A DNA stretch of 64,000 nt. Source: Bradyrhizobium centrolobii (GTDB lineage: Bacteria; Pseudomonadota; Alphaproteobacteria; Rhizobiales; Xanthobacteraceae). The notes below the pieces were generated by a model. That model had not been told where the DNA came from, ran no database searches, and was given only the letters and a program-made list of their open reading frames with translations. The position numbers were made by a program, and so were the translations under genes. Positions 53,276-62,299 of the stretch are shown in pieces; the first letter of the stretch is position 1, and every line of letters starts with the position of its first letter. The DNA lies in NCBI RefSeq assembly GCF_001641635.1, contig NZ_LUUB01000118.1:37929-101928 (forward strand). The letters are read 5' to 3'.

Positions 53276-56073
53276 ACACAGGCCGATCGGAGACAACCAT
53301 GGTCGTAGCGGCAGACCCGGCTCGGACGAGTGGCGTCACGGCTTGGCACGCGATGTCCGCGAACGACGTCGCGAACTCGCTTACCACGGACTGCGAGAAA
53401 GGACTGGACCCGGCCGAAGCGGCGAGGCGCCTGCAGGCGTATGGACCGAACCGGCTGCCGGAGGGCAAGAAGCGTGGGCCGCTCATGCGGCTCTTGTCCC
53501 AGTTCAATAACGTCTTGATTTACGTTCTGTTGGGTGCCGGCTTCATCAAGCTTATGCTGAATCTCTGGGTCGACGCGTCGATCATCTTCGGGGTCGTCAT
53601 CCTCAACGCGCTGCTCGGGTTCATACAAGAGGGCAAAGCCGAGAAAGCGCTGGATGCCATCCGGAACATGCTGTCCGCCGAAGCTCGAACTGTGCGCAGT
53701 GGAGAGACGCGCATGATTCCCGCGGAGCAGCTGGTTCCCGGAGATGTTTTGCTGCTTGAGTCAGGCGACAAGATTCCTGCGGACATGCGGCTTGCCGAGG
53801 CGAAGAACCTGCGGACCGAGGAGGCCGCTCTGACCGGCGAGTCCGTGCCGGCCGACAAGAACACAGACGCGGTTTCTGACAACTCCACAGTCGGGGATCG
53901 GGAATGCATGGCGTTCTCCGGAACGATGGTCGTGTCCGGGCGTGCAACCGGCGTTGTCGTCGCTACGGGCAGCGAGACCGAGCTTGGTCGCATCAACGCC
54001 TTGCTCACGAGTGTCAGCGCGCTCGAGACGCCACTGCTGCGTCAGATCAAGAAGTTCGGCTATGTCATCACCGCAGTCGTCGGGGTCGTTGGCGTGCTGG
54101 TGTTCGCCTACGGCAAGTGGGTGACGCACATGGATTTCGTTGAGCTGTTCCAAGCCGTAACCGGCATCGCCGTCTCCGTGATTCCCGAGGGCCTGCCGGC
54201 AATCATCACGATCACGCTCGCGATCGGCGTTCAACGCATGGCCGAGCGCAATGCCATAATCCGGCGGCTGCCGGCAGTGGAGACACTTGGCTCAGTATCA
54301 CGCATCTGCTCAGACAAGACCGGCACCCTGACGCTCATGGAAATGATGGTGGTGTCTGCCGTCACTGCTGAGGCGGTGTATCAGGTCACCGGCAATGGCT
54401 ATGAGCCGGAGGGTAAGGTCAGCAGGGACGGGGAGCCTGCGGACAAGGAACCGGTGCTCACGCTCATGGGACGCGCCTCCATGCTGTGCAACGATGCAGA
54501 GCTGCTTCAGGAGGAGGGCACCTGGAAGGTGGAGGGCGATCCGACCGAGGGGGCACTTTATCCGTTCGCAATCAAGCTTGGCTTGGACCGGCGGACCGAG
54601 CAGACCGCGTCTCCGCGGATCGACGCCATCCCCTTCGAATCCGAGCATAAGTTCATGGCGACGCTTCACAGGTCTGCCGACGGAACCGAGTATCTTTTTG
54701 TCAAGGGCGCGCCCGAAGTCATCCTCGAGCACTGCGATCGACATCAGACCGTCAGCGGTCAGCCCGTGCCCCTCAACCCGGCGCACTTCTTGAAGGCTGC
54801 CGACATGCTCGCCGGTCAGGGCGAGCGTGTGCTGGCCCTCGCCTGGCTACAGAACCCGGGCCTGAAGGTGGGAAGCCTCACTCCCGCCGACCTACCGAAG
54901 GACCTTGTACTGCTCGGCTTGATCGGTCTTCTGGACCCGCCACGTAAAGAGGCGATCGAGGCTGTCAAGGAATGCCAGGGTGGTGGCGTTCGCGTCACCA
55001 TGATCACGGGGGATCACAAGATCACCGCCGCGGCGATTGCCAAAATGCTCGGCATCGGCGACGGCGAGACGGCGGTCAGCGGGGCAGAGATCGAGGAGAT
55101 GAACGAGGCTGCATTGCGGGAAAAGGTGCGCAATGTCGATGTGTTCGCGCGCGCGAGCCCCGAACACAAGCTCCGCCTCGTGAAGGCGATCCAGGCCAAC
55201 AAGCAGATCGTGGCGATGACAGGCGACGGCGTGAACGATGCACCCGCGCTGAAGAAGGCTGATATCGGCGTTGCGATGGGGATCAAGGGCACCGAAGTCA
55301 CCAAGGAGGCAGCGGGAATGATCCTGGCCGACGACAACTTTGCCTCGATTACCGCCGCTGTAAAGGAAGGCCGTACCGTCTACAACAATATCGAAAAGGC
55401 CATCCTGTTCATGCTGCCGACCAACGTGGCCCAAGGGCTTGTCATCATGGTCGCGATCTTCTTCCACTTCACGATGCCTATCACCGCTCCGCAAGTCCTT
55501 TGGGTCAACATGGTAACGTCGGTCGCATTAGGACTGGTGATCTCGTTCGAGCCCCACGAGCTCGACGTCATGAACCGTCCGCCACGCGCGGTCGAGCGGC
55601 CGATCCTGACCGGCTTTGGCTTCTGGCGCGTGCTGTTCGTCGGCGTGGCGTTGCTCGCGATCACACTGTGGGCATTCTTCTGGATGAAAGCGCAAGGGGC
55701 CTCGGACGAACTCGCCCGGACGGTCGCAGTCAACATGATCACGATCGGCCAGGTGTTCTATCTCCTGAACAGCCGCTACCTGCTGGACAGTTCATTGTCC
55801 TTCACCGCGCATCTCGGCAACAAGTACCTGCCGCTCGGAATTGGCGCAGTCGTAATCCTGCAGCTGATTTTCACCTACGCGCCGCCGTTGCAAGCTATAT
55901 TCGGCAACGAAGCCATCCCGATCTGGGTTTGGCCCTGGCTCTTCGGGGCCGGACTGACATTCTTTCTCGTTGTGGAGGCCGAAAAACTCGTCATCCGTTC
56001 GTCGTCTTCGTTTCGCAGGGCGGTTACCGCGGTGGAAGCCGGGGTACAGCTTCGCCAGGTGACTTCCGCGTGA
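53272..56073 (+). CDS. P2-type cation-transporting ATPase (Ca2+-type)
   Basis: 933 residues with all P-type ATPase parts. N-terminal cation domain WHAMSANDVANSLTTDCEKG, actuator TGES (ALTGESVPADKN), the TM4 ion motif VIPEGLPAIITITLAIG, phosphorylation site ICSDKTGTLTLMEMM (the usual T-x-N-x-M is changed to TLMEM), nucleotide-domain FVKGAPEVIL, and hinge MTGDGVNDAPALKKADIGVA. PEGLP places it with the P2 calcium or broad-cation pumps such as mycobacterial CtpF and PacL. The start overlaps the PfkB stop; an internal ATG (53299, MVVAADP) is an alternative. Cation unknown. Confidence 0.93.
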   Translation: MNTGRSETTMVVAADPARTSGVTAWHAMSANDVANSLTTDCEKGLDPAEAARRLQAYGPNRLPEGKKRGPLMRLLSQFNNVLIYVLLGAGFIKLMLNLWVDASIIFGVVILNALLGFIQEGKAEKALDAIRNMLSAEARTVRSGETRMIPAEQLVPGDVLLLESGDKIPADMRLAEAKNLRTEEAALTGESVPADKNTDAVSDNSTVGDRECMAFSGTMVVSGRATGVVVATGSETELGRINALLTSVSALETPLLRQIKKFGYVITAVVGVVGVLVFAYGKWVTHMDFVELFQAVTGIAVSVIPEGLPAIITITLAIGVQRMAERNAIIRRLPAVETLGSVSRICSDKTGTLTLMEMMVVSAVTAEAVYQVTGNGYEPEGKVSRDGEPADKEPVLTLMGRASMLCNDAELLQEEGTWKVEGDPTEGALYPFAIKLGLDRRTEQTASPRIDAIPFESEHKFMATLHRSADGTEYLFVKGAPEVILEHCDRHQTVSGQPVPLNPAHFLKAADMLAGQGERVLALAWLQNPGLKVGSLTPADLPKDLVLLGLIGLLDPPRKEAIEAVKECQGGGVRVTMITGDHKITAAAIAKMLGIGDGETAVSGAEIEEMNEAALREKVRNVDVFARASPEHKLRLVKAIQANKQIVAMTGDGVNDAPALKKADIGVAMGIKGTEVTKEAAGMILADDNFASITAAVKEGRTVYNNIEKAILFMLPTNVAQGLVIMVAIFFHFTMPITAPQVLWVNMVTSVALGLVISFEPHELDVMNRPPRAVERPILTGFGFWRVLFVGVALLAITLWAFFWMKAQGASDELARTVAVNMITIGQVFYLLNSRYLLDSSLSFTAHLGNKYLPLGIGAVVILQLIFTYAPPLQAIFGNEAIPIWVWPWLFGAGLTFFLVVEAEKLVIRSSSSFRRAVTAVEAGVQLRQVTSA

Positions 56074-56081
56074 GGAAGGAT

Positions 56082-56102
56082 CGCGACGCGCGCTCCGTCG
56101 CG
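56082..56102 (+). terminator. Possible terminator hairpin after ATPase gene
   Basis: CGCGACG and CGTCGCG form a 7-bp stem nine bases after the ATPase stop, followed by TGGATTTGTT. The T-run is poor, so it may be only a weak or Rho-assisted terminator. It lies between the convergent ATPase and universal stress genes. Confidence 0.35.
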
Positions 56103-56219
56103 TGGATTTGTTCGTCCGGGCGCCTGTCAAGAGTAACGAACGGTCATTGCGGCCTGCTGCAGCGGTGTCCCAAGAAGCTTGATCTGGCCTCGTCGTCTCA
56201 TCGTGCGCGTCAGCCAGAC

Positions 56220-57059
56220 CTAGTGCGACAGGAGCACGGGAATTTCGATCCTCGCCTCGAAAATATCGCGTGTCGCGCTGCCGAGCATTAGCGCGCGCTC
56301 GAAGCCATGTGCGAATGCGCCCATCACAAGCAGATCCGCGTCTACCTGCCGTGCGTGAGCCAGAAGGGTTGCGCCGATGTTCGGAGTGTCGCGATGGAGC
56401 GTGCTGAATCTCGCATTAACGCCCCACCGCGTCAGATAGCGGCAGAGCGCGTGTCCAGAATGAGGTATCGGAAACAGCTTGTCGTCAATGACCGACACGG
56501 CGATGACCTCACGCGACTTAACGAGAATCGGCAAGGCATCGTGCACCGCGCGAACCGCCGAGCGTGTTCCATCCCACGCAACGACAATCCGGTTGTTTGC
56601 GAGTGCCGGGGTATTCGGCGGCACGAAAATAATTGGCCGCCCCCCCGCAAACAGTGCTGCCTCGACGAGGTCTTTGCGAGGCGGATCGAGCGGTCCGCGC
56701 ACATCGATAATCAGCATGTCATGTATCTGGGTAAAGTGGATTATGCGTTCGCGAAGCGAGGCGGACTGGTTTTCGGTCTGTAGAACGTCAGACGATACAT
56801 TTGCATCTGTCGCCGCGGACCGAACGAGTTCCGCCGTTCGCGCCGCCCGTTCACTTGCTAAGGGTGGCTTGCTCGCAGCCGTCCCGACCTGCCGGATGTC
56901 CGGTTCAGGTGGTAAATCGCCGACGTCGGTTTCAATATCCTCAATCAATGCAGATAGATGCGCCCCGTACATGCAAGCCAGGGCGATGGCGTAACGCCCT
57001 CCGCGCGAGAGCTCATCTCTGCACACCGAAGGCGGAAGAAAAGCGAGTATGTCCTTCAT
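56220..57059 (-). CDS. Universal stress protein, tandem-type
   Basis: 279 residues, the size of two Usp domains. The C-terminal domain is canonical: NRIVVAWDGTRSAVRAVHDA and the ATP-binding VMGAFAHGFERALMLGSATR (G-x2-G-x9-G). The N-terminal domain (KDILAFLPPSVCRDELSRGG; LACMYGAHLSALIED) is degenerate. Usp proteins bind ATP and help survival during growth arrest or hypoxia. It is convergent with the PfkB/ATPase pair; USPs, PfkB and a P-type ATPase are likewise together in the mycobacterial hypoxia regulon. Confidence 0.92.
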   Translation of the reverse strand: MKDILAFLPPSVCRDELSRGGRYAIALACMYGAHLSALIEDIETDVGDLPPEPDIRQVGTAASKPPLASERAARTAELVRSAATDANVSSDVLQTENQSASLRERIIHFTQIHDMLIIDVRGPLDPPRKDLVEAALFAGGRPIIFVPPNTPALANNRIVVAWDGTRSAVRAVHDALPILVKSREVIAVSVIDDKLFPIPHSGHALCRYLTRWGVNARFSTLHRDTPNIGATLLAHARQVDADLLVMGAFAHGFERALMLGSATRDIFEARIEIPVLLSH

Positions 57060-57373
57060 GGTTCATCCCCGTGCAGCTCAAAAGGGCCGCATCCACCCGC
57101 CCGCATGATAAACCGTCTTCAGGCCAGTTCGCCAATCGGCGGAGAAGCCTATCGCCCTTGTTCAGAGCGGCCGGGTTACGCGGGCCGAAGAGATTAACTT
57201 GTGTGATGGCTAGACGTTCCAGATCGGGAACGTGCATCGCACAGGCGTTCACCTGAGCGCAGGGCCTCTAGGGCGCCACACAACCCAGCAGTGTACGATC
57301 CGGCATAAAAATGCTAGGAGTAGCCGGCAAATACGGCGCAAGTGGTCGACGAAAAAGCAGCAAGGAGGGTGTC
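57060..57373. other. Divergent intergenic region, no gene seen
   Basis: 314 bases between the universal stress gene (leftward) and the small SHOCT protein gene (rightward). It must contain both promoters; I find no convincing FixK box or other operator. AAGGAGG at 57362-57368 is the ribosome site for the small protein. Confidence 0.45.
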
Positions 57374-57754
57374 ATGCTCTTCGAGGGAGGCTTCACTTTT
57401 TCAAACTTTCTGGTCGACGTGCTGACGATATTCGCGTTCGTCGTATGGTTCTGGTTGGTCATTACAATCTTTGCGGACCTCTTTAGACGTCATGATATCT
57501 CGGGGTGGGTCAAAGCGCTTTGGATCATCGTCGTGATCTTGACGTCGTATCTTGGCGTGATCGTTTATCTGATCACTCAAGGGCGAGGCATGGCCGAGCG
57601 CAATGCGCAACAAGCGCAGGCGGCTCGCGAAGAATTGCGGCGTGTGGTCGGGTTCAGTGTGGCCGACGAGCTCGGAAAGCTTGATCAGCTCAGGAAAGCA
57701 GGATCAATCACTGACGGCGAATTCGCGCGTCTTCGCGCGAGGTTGGTTCAATAG
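57374..57754 (+). CDS. Small membrane protein with PLDc_N and SHOCT domains
   Basis: 126 residues from ATG 57374, which has AAGGAGG six bases upstream. Two membrane helices lie near residues 8-30 and 46-66 (the PLDc_N pattern: DVLTIFAFVVWFWLVITIFA; WVKALWIIVVILTSYLGVIV). The C-terminal tail ends with a SHOCT motif, ADELGKLDQLRKAGSITDGE followed by FARLRARLVQ. Such proteins are common and uncharacterised; SHOCT tails are thought to mediate oligomer formation. It precedes pyruvate kinase by 87 bases on the same strand. Confidence 0.85.
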   Translation: MLFEGGFTFSNFLVDVLTIFAFVVWFWLVITIFADLFRRHDISGWVKALWIIVVILTSYLGVIVYLITQGRGMAERNAQQAQAAREELRRVVGFSVADELGKLDQLRKAGSITDGEFARLRARLVQ

Positions 57755-57841
57755 CGGAAGTCTGTCTTCGGCGCATCGTTGCGAATGAAGCCGCATGCAA
57801 GTCCTGCCTGGTCGAACCGGAACCGAAGGGATCACATAGCC

Positions 57842-59254
57842 ATGCGTCGTCGGCGTGCAAAAATCGTTGCTACCGTTGGGCCCGCCAGCGCGTCGCCTGA
57901 GATGCTTAAAGCGCTGTTTCTCGCAGGCGTGGACACATTCCGTCTTAACTTCAGCCACGGAACCCATAAGGATCATGCGAGCGTCCATGCCTCGATCCGT
58001 GCACTCGAGCGGGATATGCGGCGCCCGATCGGCATTCTGATGGACCTGCAGGGTCCGAAAATTCGCGTCGGCACTCTGCGGGACAGGAAGATCACCGTTC
58101 GGTCCGGCGAGACCATTCGCTTTGTTTGCTCCGGATCGGAAGGAGACGGCCGGGCCATTCCGTTGCCGCACCCGGAAATCTTTGCAGCCCTGGCGCCCGG
58201 CGACGATCTCTTGATTGACGATGGCAAGGTGCGCGTTCGCGCGACGAGACTGGGCAATGACTACATCGAGGCCGAGGTGATTGTTGGTGGGGCGATCTCG
58301 AACCACAAGGGTGTCAATTTGCCTGGAACGATTCTCGATCTGTCGCCACTCACCTCAAAGGACCGCGCCGACCTGGAATCTGGCTTGCACCTCGGCGTGG
58401 ACTGGGTGGCTCTCTCATTCGTGCAGAAACCATCGGACGTGATCGAAGCGCGGGCCCTGATTGGCGAACGCGCCGGGCTGATGGCGAAGATTGAGAAGCC
58501 TGCCGCACTCGAGCGGATCGATGACATTATCCAGATGTCGGATGCGATCATGGTCGCGCGCGGCGATCTCGGGGTCGAAATTCCGCACGAGGAGGTACCC
58601 GCTCGTCAAAAGGAACTCGTCCGCGCCTGCAGGCTGGCTGGCAAACCGGTGATCGTCGCCACTCAGATGCTCGACTCCATGGTGGCAGCCCCGACACCCA
58701 CACGTGCCGAGGCTTCAGACGTTGCGACCGCGATCTATGACGGCGCGGATGCCGTGATGCTGTCGGCGGAGTCGGCCACGGGCCTGTACCCACGCGAGGC
58801 CGTCGAAATGATGGACCGCATCATCCGCAGTACGGAGCAGCACAAGATGTATCGCGCGATCATCGAAGCAACCCAGCCGGATGAGGATCAGACGCCGCCG
58901 CATGCGGTTGCCGCGGCGGCGGCCGGCTTGGCCTCGGCGATCCATGCGGCGGCCATCGTCGCCTATACCTCAAGCGGGGCAACAGCCGGACGTATCGCGC
59001 GCAAGCGTCCCAGGGTGCCGATCCTGGCCACGACGACGAGTGTAGAAGTGTCTCGTCGTCTCTGCCTCTTGTGGGGCGCACATAGCGCGCTTTCCGGGCA
59101 AGTCCAAAGCTACGAGGAGATGGTGGGACGCGCGACCGAGCTTGCGAAGCAGGAGGAATTCGCCGTCTCCGGCGATAGTTTGGTGGTCGTTGCCGGAATA
59201 CCGTTAGGTCAGGCCGGGACAACCAACAATCTGCGCGTCGTTTCGGTCTCCTGA
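57842..59254 (+). CDS. pyk: Pyruvate kinase
   Basis: 470 residues, normal length. KIVATVGPASASPEMLKALF and GVDTFRLNFSHGTHKDHASV at the N-terminus; catalytic Lys in LMAKIEKPAALERID; metal ligands in IMVARGDLGVEIPHEEVPAR; and the K/Mg site in ATQMLDSMVAAPTPTRAEAS. The C-terminal regulatory domain is present. GAAGGGA precedes ATG 57842 by 11 bases; an earlier in-frame ATG at 57785 adds 19 residues without family support. It completes a run from glucose entry to pyruvate with glk, pfkB and gap. Confidence 0.94.
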   Translation: MRRRRAKIVATVGPASASPEMLKALFLAGVDTFRLNFSHGTHKDHASVHASIRALERDMRRPIGILMDLQGPKIRVGTLRDRKITVRSGETIRFVCSGSEGDGRAIPLPHPEIFAALAPGDDLLIDDGKVRVRATRLGNDYIEAEVIVGGAISNHKGVNLPGTILDLSPLTSKDRADLESGLHLGVDWVALSFVQKPSDVIEARALIGERAGLMAKIEKPAALERIDDIIQMSDAIMVARGDLGVEIPHEEVPARQKELVRACRLAGKPVIVATQMLDSMVAAPTPTRAEASDVATAIYDGADAVMLSAESATGLYPREAVEMMDRIIRSTEQHKMYRAIIEATQPDEDQTPPHAVAAAAAGLASAIHAAAIVAYTSSGATAGRIARKRPRVPILATTTSVEVSRRLCLLWGAHSALSGQVQSYEEMVGRATELAKQEEFAVSGDSLVVVAGIPLGQAGTTNNLRVVSVS

Positions 59255-59341
59255 TTCCTCTGCATCGGGTCGTTCCAGAGAACATCAGAGCCAGAACGGC
59301 GTCTGCCGAAGGAGCGCGGCGCCTGCGACCCCGCCGGGCGG

Positions 59342-59587
59342 GTGTGGCAGCCTTACGTGCTCGCCAACGTCTGGCGCGATTGGGGCGCCAAAGCAAAGAC
59401 GATGTTCGGCATCGACTCGGTGCCATTAATCGAGCAGGCGACGCGGCTGGAGTTCGCCGGCGGCCTCAGCGCGAAGATCCTTCCCGGTCTCAGCCTCTAT
59501 GCGCAGGCCGGCTATCAACTCGCCACCTCAAATGATAATCGCCGCGACGGCGTCAAGGGCGACTTCGGCGTGCACTACTCATGGTAG
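59342..59587 (+). pseudogene. C-terminal remnant of an autotransporter beta-barrel
   Basis: About 80 codons: VWQPYVLANVWRDWGAKAKT, then FGIDSVPLIEQATRLEFAGG, LSLYAQAGYQL and the terminal GDFGVHYSW with the C-terminal aromatic that outer-membrane barrels need. This is the end of an autotransporter (PF03797-like) domain. The barrel needs about 250 residues plus a passenger, and nothing upstream to 59255 fits, so it is a truncated fragment. Confidence 0.7.
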
Positions 59588-59654
59588 CCTTTGACGAGCC
59601 GACTCGCACGATTTCGTCGTTCACGATCGCCGCGTCAGGTTACGTCGGCCCGTC

Positions 59655-60881
59655 TCATGTCGGCGTTTCGAGGTTAGCAGCGAACGGAATGCGGCGCTCG
59701 GCGGGACGGGCGAGCAGCCAATATCCGGTCAGAGCAAGCAGCGAGCACGCGGCCATCACCGCCGACATCGACAGCGCCGATCGCCCGTCGAACAATGCCG
59801 CGACCAGCGCGCTCGAGGTCGCACCGGCGGTCAACTGAATGCTGCCGGCCGCGGCGCCGACAGCGCCGGCGATCTCCGGCAAGGGCTGCATCGTGGCGTT
59901 CATGACGTTTGGCATGGTCATGCCAAACGCGAACGCAACGACGATCAGGAGCGCGGCGACGAGGGCCGGTGGCGTCCAGCCGGTCAAGGTCATTGCGAGC
60001 AGCGTGCAGGCTGCGACCGCCGGCAGCGCCAGCCCGACCGTCACCACTTGAGCCGGCGATATGCCACGGTGGCCGAGGCGGCCGTCGAGGAAGGCTCCGC
60101 CCGTCACCGCCGCCGAACAGGCACTGAAGATCAGGCCATATTGTCGGGGCTGCAATCCCGCGACGTCGATGAAGAACAGCGAGGATCCCGTGACATAGGC
60201 AAACACCGTTGCACCGCCGGCGGCGCCCACCAGGATGTAGGCGAACGAAACCGGATGGGTCAGCACGCGAAGATAGCTTGCGAGGACCGCGGGGCTGAGG
60301 CGACCGGCGGGATCAAGCCTTGCGCTCTCGGCAAATCCGACCAGCACGGCGAGCAACAGGATGGCGCCAATGCCGGCCTGCACGGCATAGATCAGCCGCC
60401 AGCTGCCGAGCGTCAGCAGCGCGGCGCCCGCGGTCGGCGCTATCACGGTCACTACGTTGATGGCGATCACGACATTGGCGATCTTGGCGCGCGCGGCCGG
60501 GCCGCCGAACAGGTCGCGGATGATGGCAAAGGTAATTGCCGTGCTGGCGGCGCCCGCGCCCTGGACGAAGCGGCAAATCAGCAGCACAGACAAGGACTGC
60601 GCGGCTGCGCAGGCGAGGCTCGCAACGACAAACAGCAAGATGCCGAACACGACCACGGGCTTGCGGCCCAACCGGTCGGAAACGGGGCCGTAAAGGAGCG
60701 GTGCTGCGGCGAGACTGACCATGAAAGCGCTCATGGTAAGACTCGCATCCGAGGCGCTTTTGCCGAACGTGGCGCCGGTTGCGGCAAGCGCCGGTACATT
60801 GATGTCGATCCCGGAATACGGCACGGCCGCGAGAATGCCGAGCAGCAGTGTGAAGGCAAGGGAAGCCGGCTGAATTTGCAT
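59655..60881 (-). CDS. MFS drug exporter, Bcr/CflA family
   Basis: About 408 residues with 12 helices. MFS motif A is in GPVSDRLGRKPVVVFGILLF, and CRFVQGAGAASTAITFAIIR followed by LFGGPAARAKIANVVIAI is typical of Bcr/CflA. I chose ATG 60881 (MQIQPASLAFTLLLG), since the frame's earlier GTG (60974) would place the strong hairpin at 60914-60945 inside the gene. It follows a glycosyltransferase gene on the same strand, so it may export a glycosylated compound (inference); family members export chloramphenicol, bicyclomycin and others. Confidence 0.88.
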   Translation of the reverse strand: MQIQPASLAFTLLLGILAAVPYSGIDINVPALAATGATFGKSASDASLTMSAFMVSLAAAPLLYGPVSDRLGRKPVVVFGILLFVVASLACAAAQSLSVLLICRFVQGAGAASTAITFAIIRDLFGGPAARAKIANVVIAINVVTVIAPTAGAALLTLGSWRLIYAVQAGIGAILLLAVLVGFAESARLDPAGRLSPAVLASYLRVLTHPVSFAYILVGAAGGATVFAYVTGSSLFFIDVAGLQPRQYGLIFSACSAAVTGGAFLDGRLGHRGISPAQVVTVGLALPAVAACTLLAMTLTGWTPPALVAALLIVVAFAFGMTMPNVMNATMQPLPEIAGAVGAAAGSIQLTAGATSSALVAALFDGRSALSMSAVMAACSLLALTGYWLLARPAERRIPFAANLETPT

Positions 60882-60913
60882 GACGTGACATTCGAATCGT
60901 TTGAATAGATCTC

Positions 60914-60945
60914 CGAGGGAGGGGAGGCTGACATCCCCTCCCTCG
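60914..60945 (-). promoter_or_regulatory. 12-bp perfect hairpin between glycosyltransferase and MFS genes
   Basis: CGAGGGAGGGGA, loop GGCTGACA, TCCCCTCCCTCG. It lies 33 bases upstream of the MFS ATG and 26 after the glycosyltransferase stop. No T-run follows on the minus strand, so it is likely a processing, attenuation or regulator-binding element. Confidence 0.55.
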
Positions 60946-60970
60946 TAGGGACGGCGGTCAGGATTTGCCG

Positions 60971-62299
60971 TCACGCGCTGCGCCGGCCGCGACTGGCCGG
61001 CAGCGAGGATTGCTGCCCGGCAACGACCTCGCCAATGATCGAGAGGATCTTGGACCGCGTGCCGATGTTGGCGAACTCGTTGGCCATTTGCGCTGCGCGC
61101 AGGTGGTAGACAGGCCGGTCGAGAACGATCCGCACGGCATCACGCAGCGCCTCCCGTGTCGGTTCGTTGGTTGCGAGATTGAGGCCGACCCCGGACCACG
61201 CGACGCGCGCGTTGACGTCGGCCTTGTCTTCGGTCAGTCCCGCGGTGACCAGCGGAATGCCGAAGCTCATAGCTTGGTTGACGCTGCCATAGCCGCCATT
61301 GGTAACGAGCACGTTCACGCGGGGCAGAAGCCATTCGAACGGCAGGAAGCTGGCCAGCCGTGCGTTGGCCGGAATCGGGCCCGGGATTGCTTCGATAGGC
61401 CTTCCGCCTGCGGTAGCGACCACGAGCAGATCGCGCTCGTTGGCGAGCGCGGCAAGCGTCGGGGCAACCAGCAGGTTGAAATTGTGATTGGCCACCGTTC
61501 CCTGCGTTACCAGTACCACTTTGCGTGAACCGTCGAGTTCATGCGCCCATGGCGGGAGTGGAACCTGGCCGGGAATGATCGGAGGCGTACCGACGAAACG
61601 CACGGACGGCGGAAACTGGCGCGGAAATTCGAAGCTCGGCACCGACAATTGCATGTAGGTATCGGCGAGTTCGACGACGGAATGAAACAGCGGCAGCGAT
61701 ACCGGACCGACGTCCATGGCTTGCAGCGTCCCGTTCAGGCGGCGCAGCACCGGCTGGTCGAGCGCCGCATCATTCTCACGCGCGATGGCGGCATATTCCG
61801 CGCGCTGCTCCGCGGTTGTTGCGGGCGGCAAGCCGAGAAAATTCGGTGCGCCGTCTTCGCGCGCCCAATGCAGGAACGATGTGCCGCAGAGAACGACGGG
61901 AGGCCGCTTCGTGCGCGGTCCCAGCAGCATCGGCAACAAACCGAAAAACATATCGTCGCCAACGATGACATCGGCTGGAAAATCCGCCAATATCTGCTGC
62001 AAGCCCTGATGCTGAGCCGGGATCGAGTCGACAAAAAGGCGCTCGCAGGCGATCCGCAGCCACTCGAAGCCCGGTGGAATGCTCTTGAGTTCCGGAGCGA
62101 TCGCGAAAACGTCCTGCGGATCGAAGTCCGCGGCCGGGGGAAGCGCAAAAAATCTGGCTCCGCTGGTTTCGATGCGGCTGCGGAACGCGGTCCCCGTCAG
62201 GAAAGCGACCTCGTGCCTGTCGGCGAGCAGGATGCGCGTGATTGCAAGCAGCGGGTTGATATGTCCCGTCGCGGGCGTCGAAGCGATGAGAATTTTCAT
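60971..62299 (-). CDS. GT1 family glycosyltransferase (UGT/MGT-like)
   Basis: 442 residues with the GT-B fold. It begins KILIASTPATGHINPLLAIT; the C-terminal donor site reads FLPFEWLLPRVNVLVTNGGY and GSVNQAMSFGIPLVTAGLTE. This matches UDP-sugar transferases acting on macrolides, flavonoids or lipids. GT1 enzymes often glycosylate small molecules for export or resistance, and the adjacent MFS and HlyD/ABC-2 genes point the same way. Acceptor and sugar are unknown. The start at 62299 is the only ATG before the conserved N-terminus. Confidence 0.9.
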   Translation of the reverse strand: MKILIASTPATGHINPLLAITRILLADRHEVAFLTGTAFRSRIETSGARFFALPPAADFDPQDVFAIAPELKSIPPGFEWLRIACERLFVDSIPAQHQGLQQILADFPADVIVGDDMFFGLLPMLLGPRTKRPPVVLCGTSFLHWAREDGAPNFLGLPPATTAEQRAEYAAIARENDAALDQPVLRRLNGTLQAMDVGPVSLPLFHSVVELADTYMQLSVPSFEFPRQFPPSVRFVGTPPIIPGQVPLPPWAHELDGSRKVVLVTQGTVANHNFNLLVAPTLAALANERDLLVVATAGGRPIEAIPGPIPANARLASFLPFEWLLPRVNVLVTNGGYGSVNQAMSFGIPLVTAGLTEDKADVNARVAWSGVGLNLATNEPTREALRDAVRIVLDRPVYHLRAAQMANEFANIGTRSKILSIIGEVVAGQQSSLPASRGRRSA

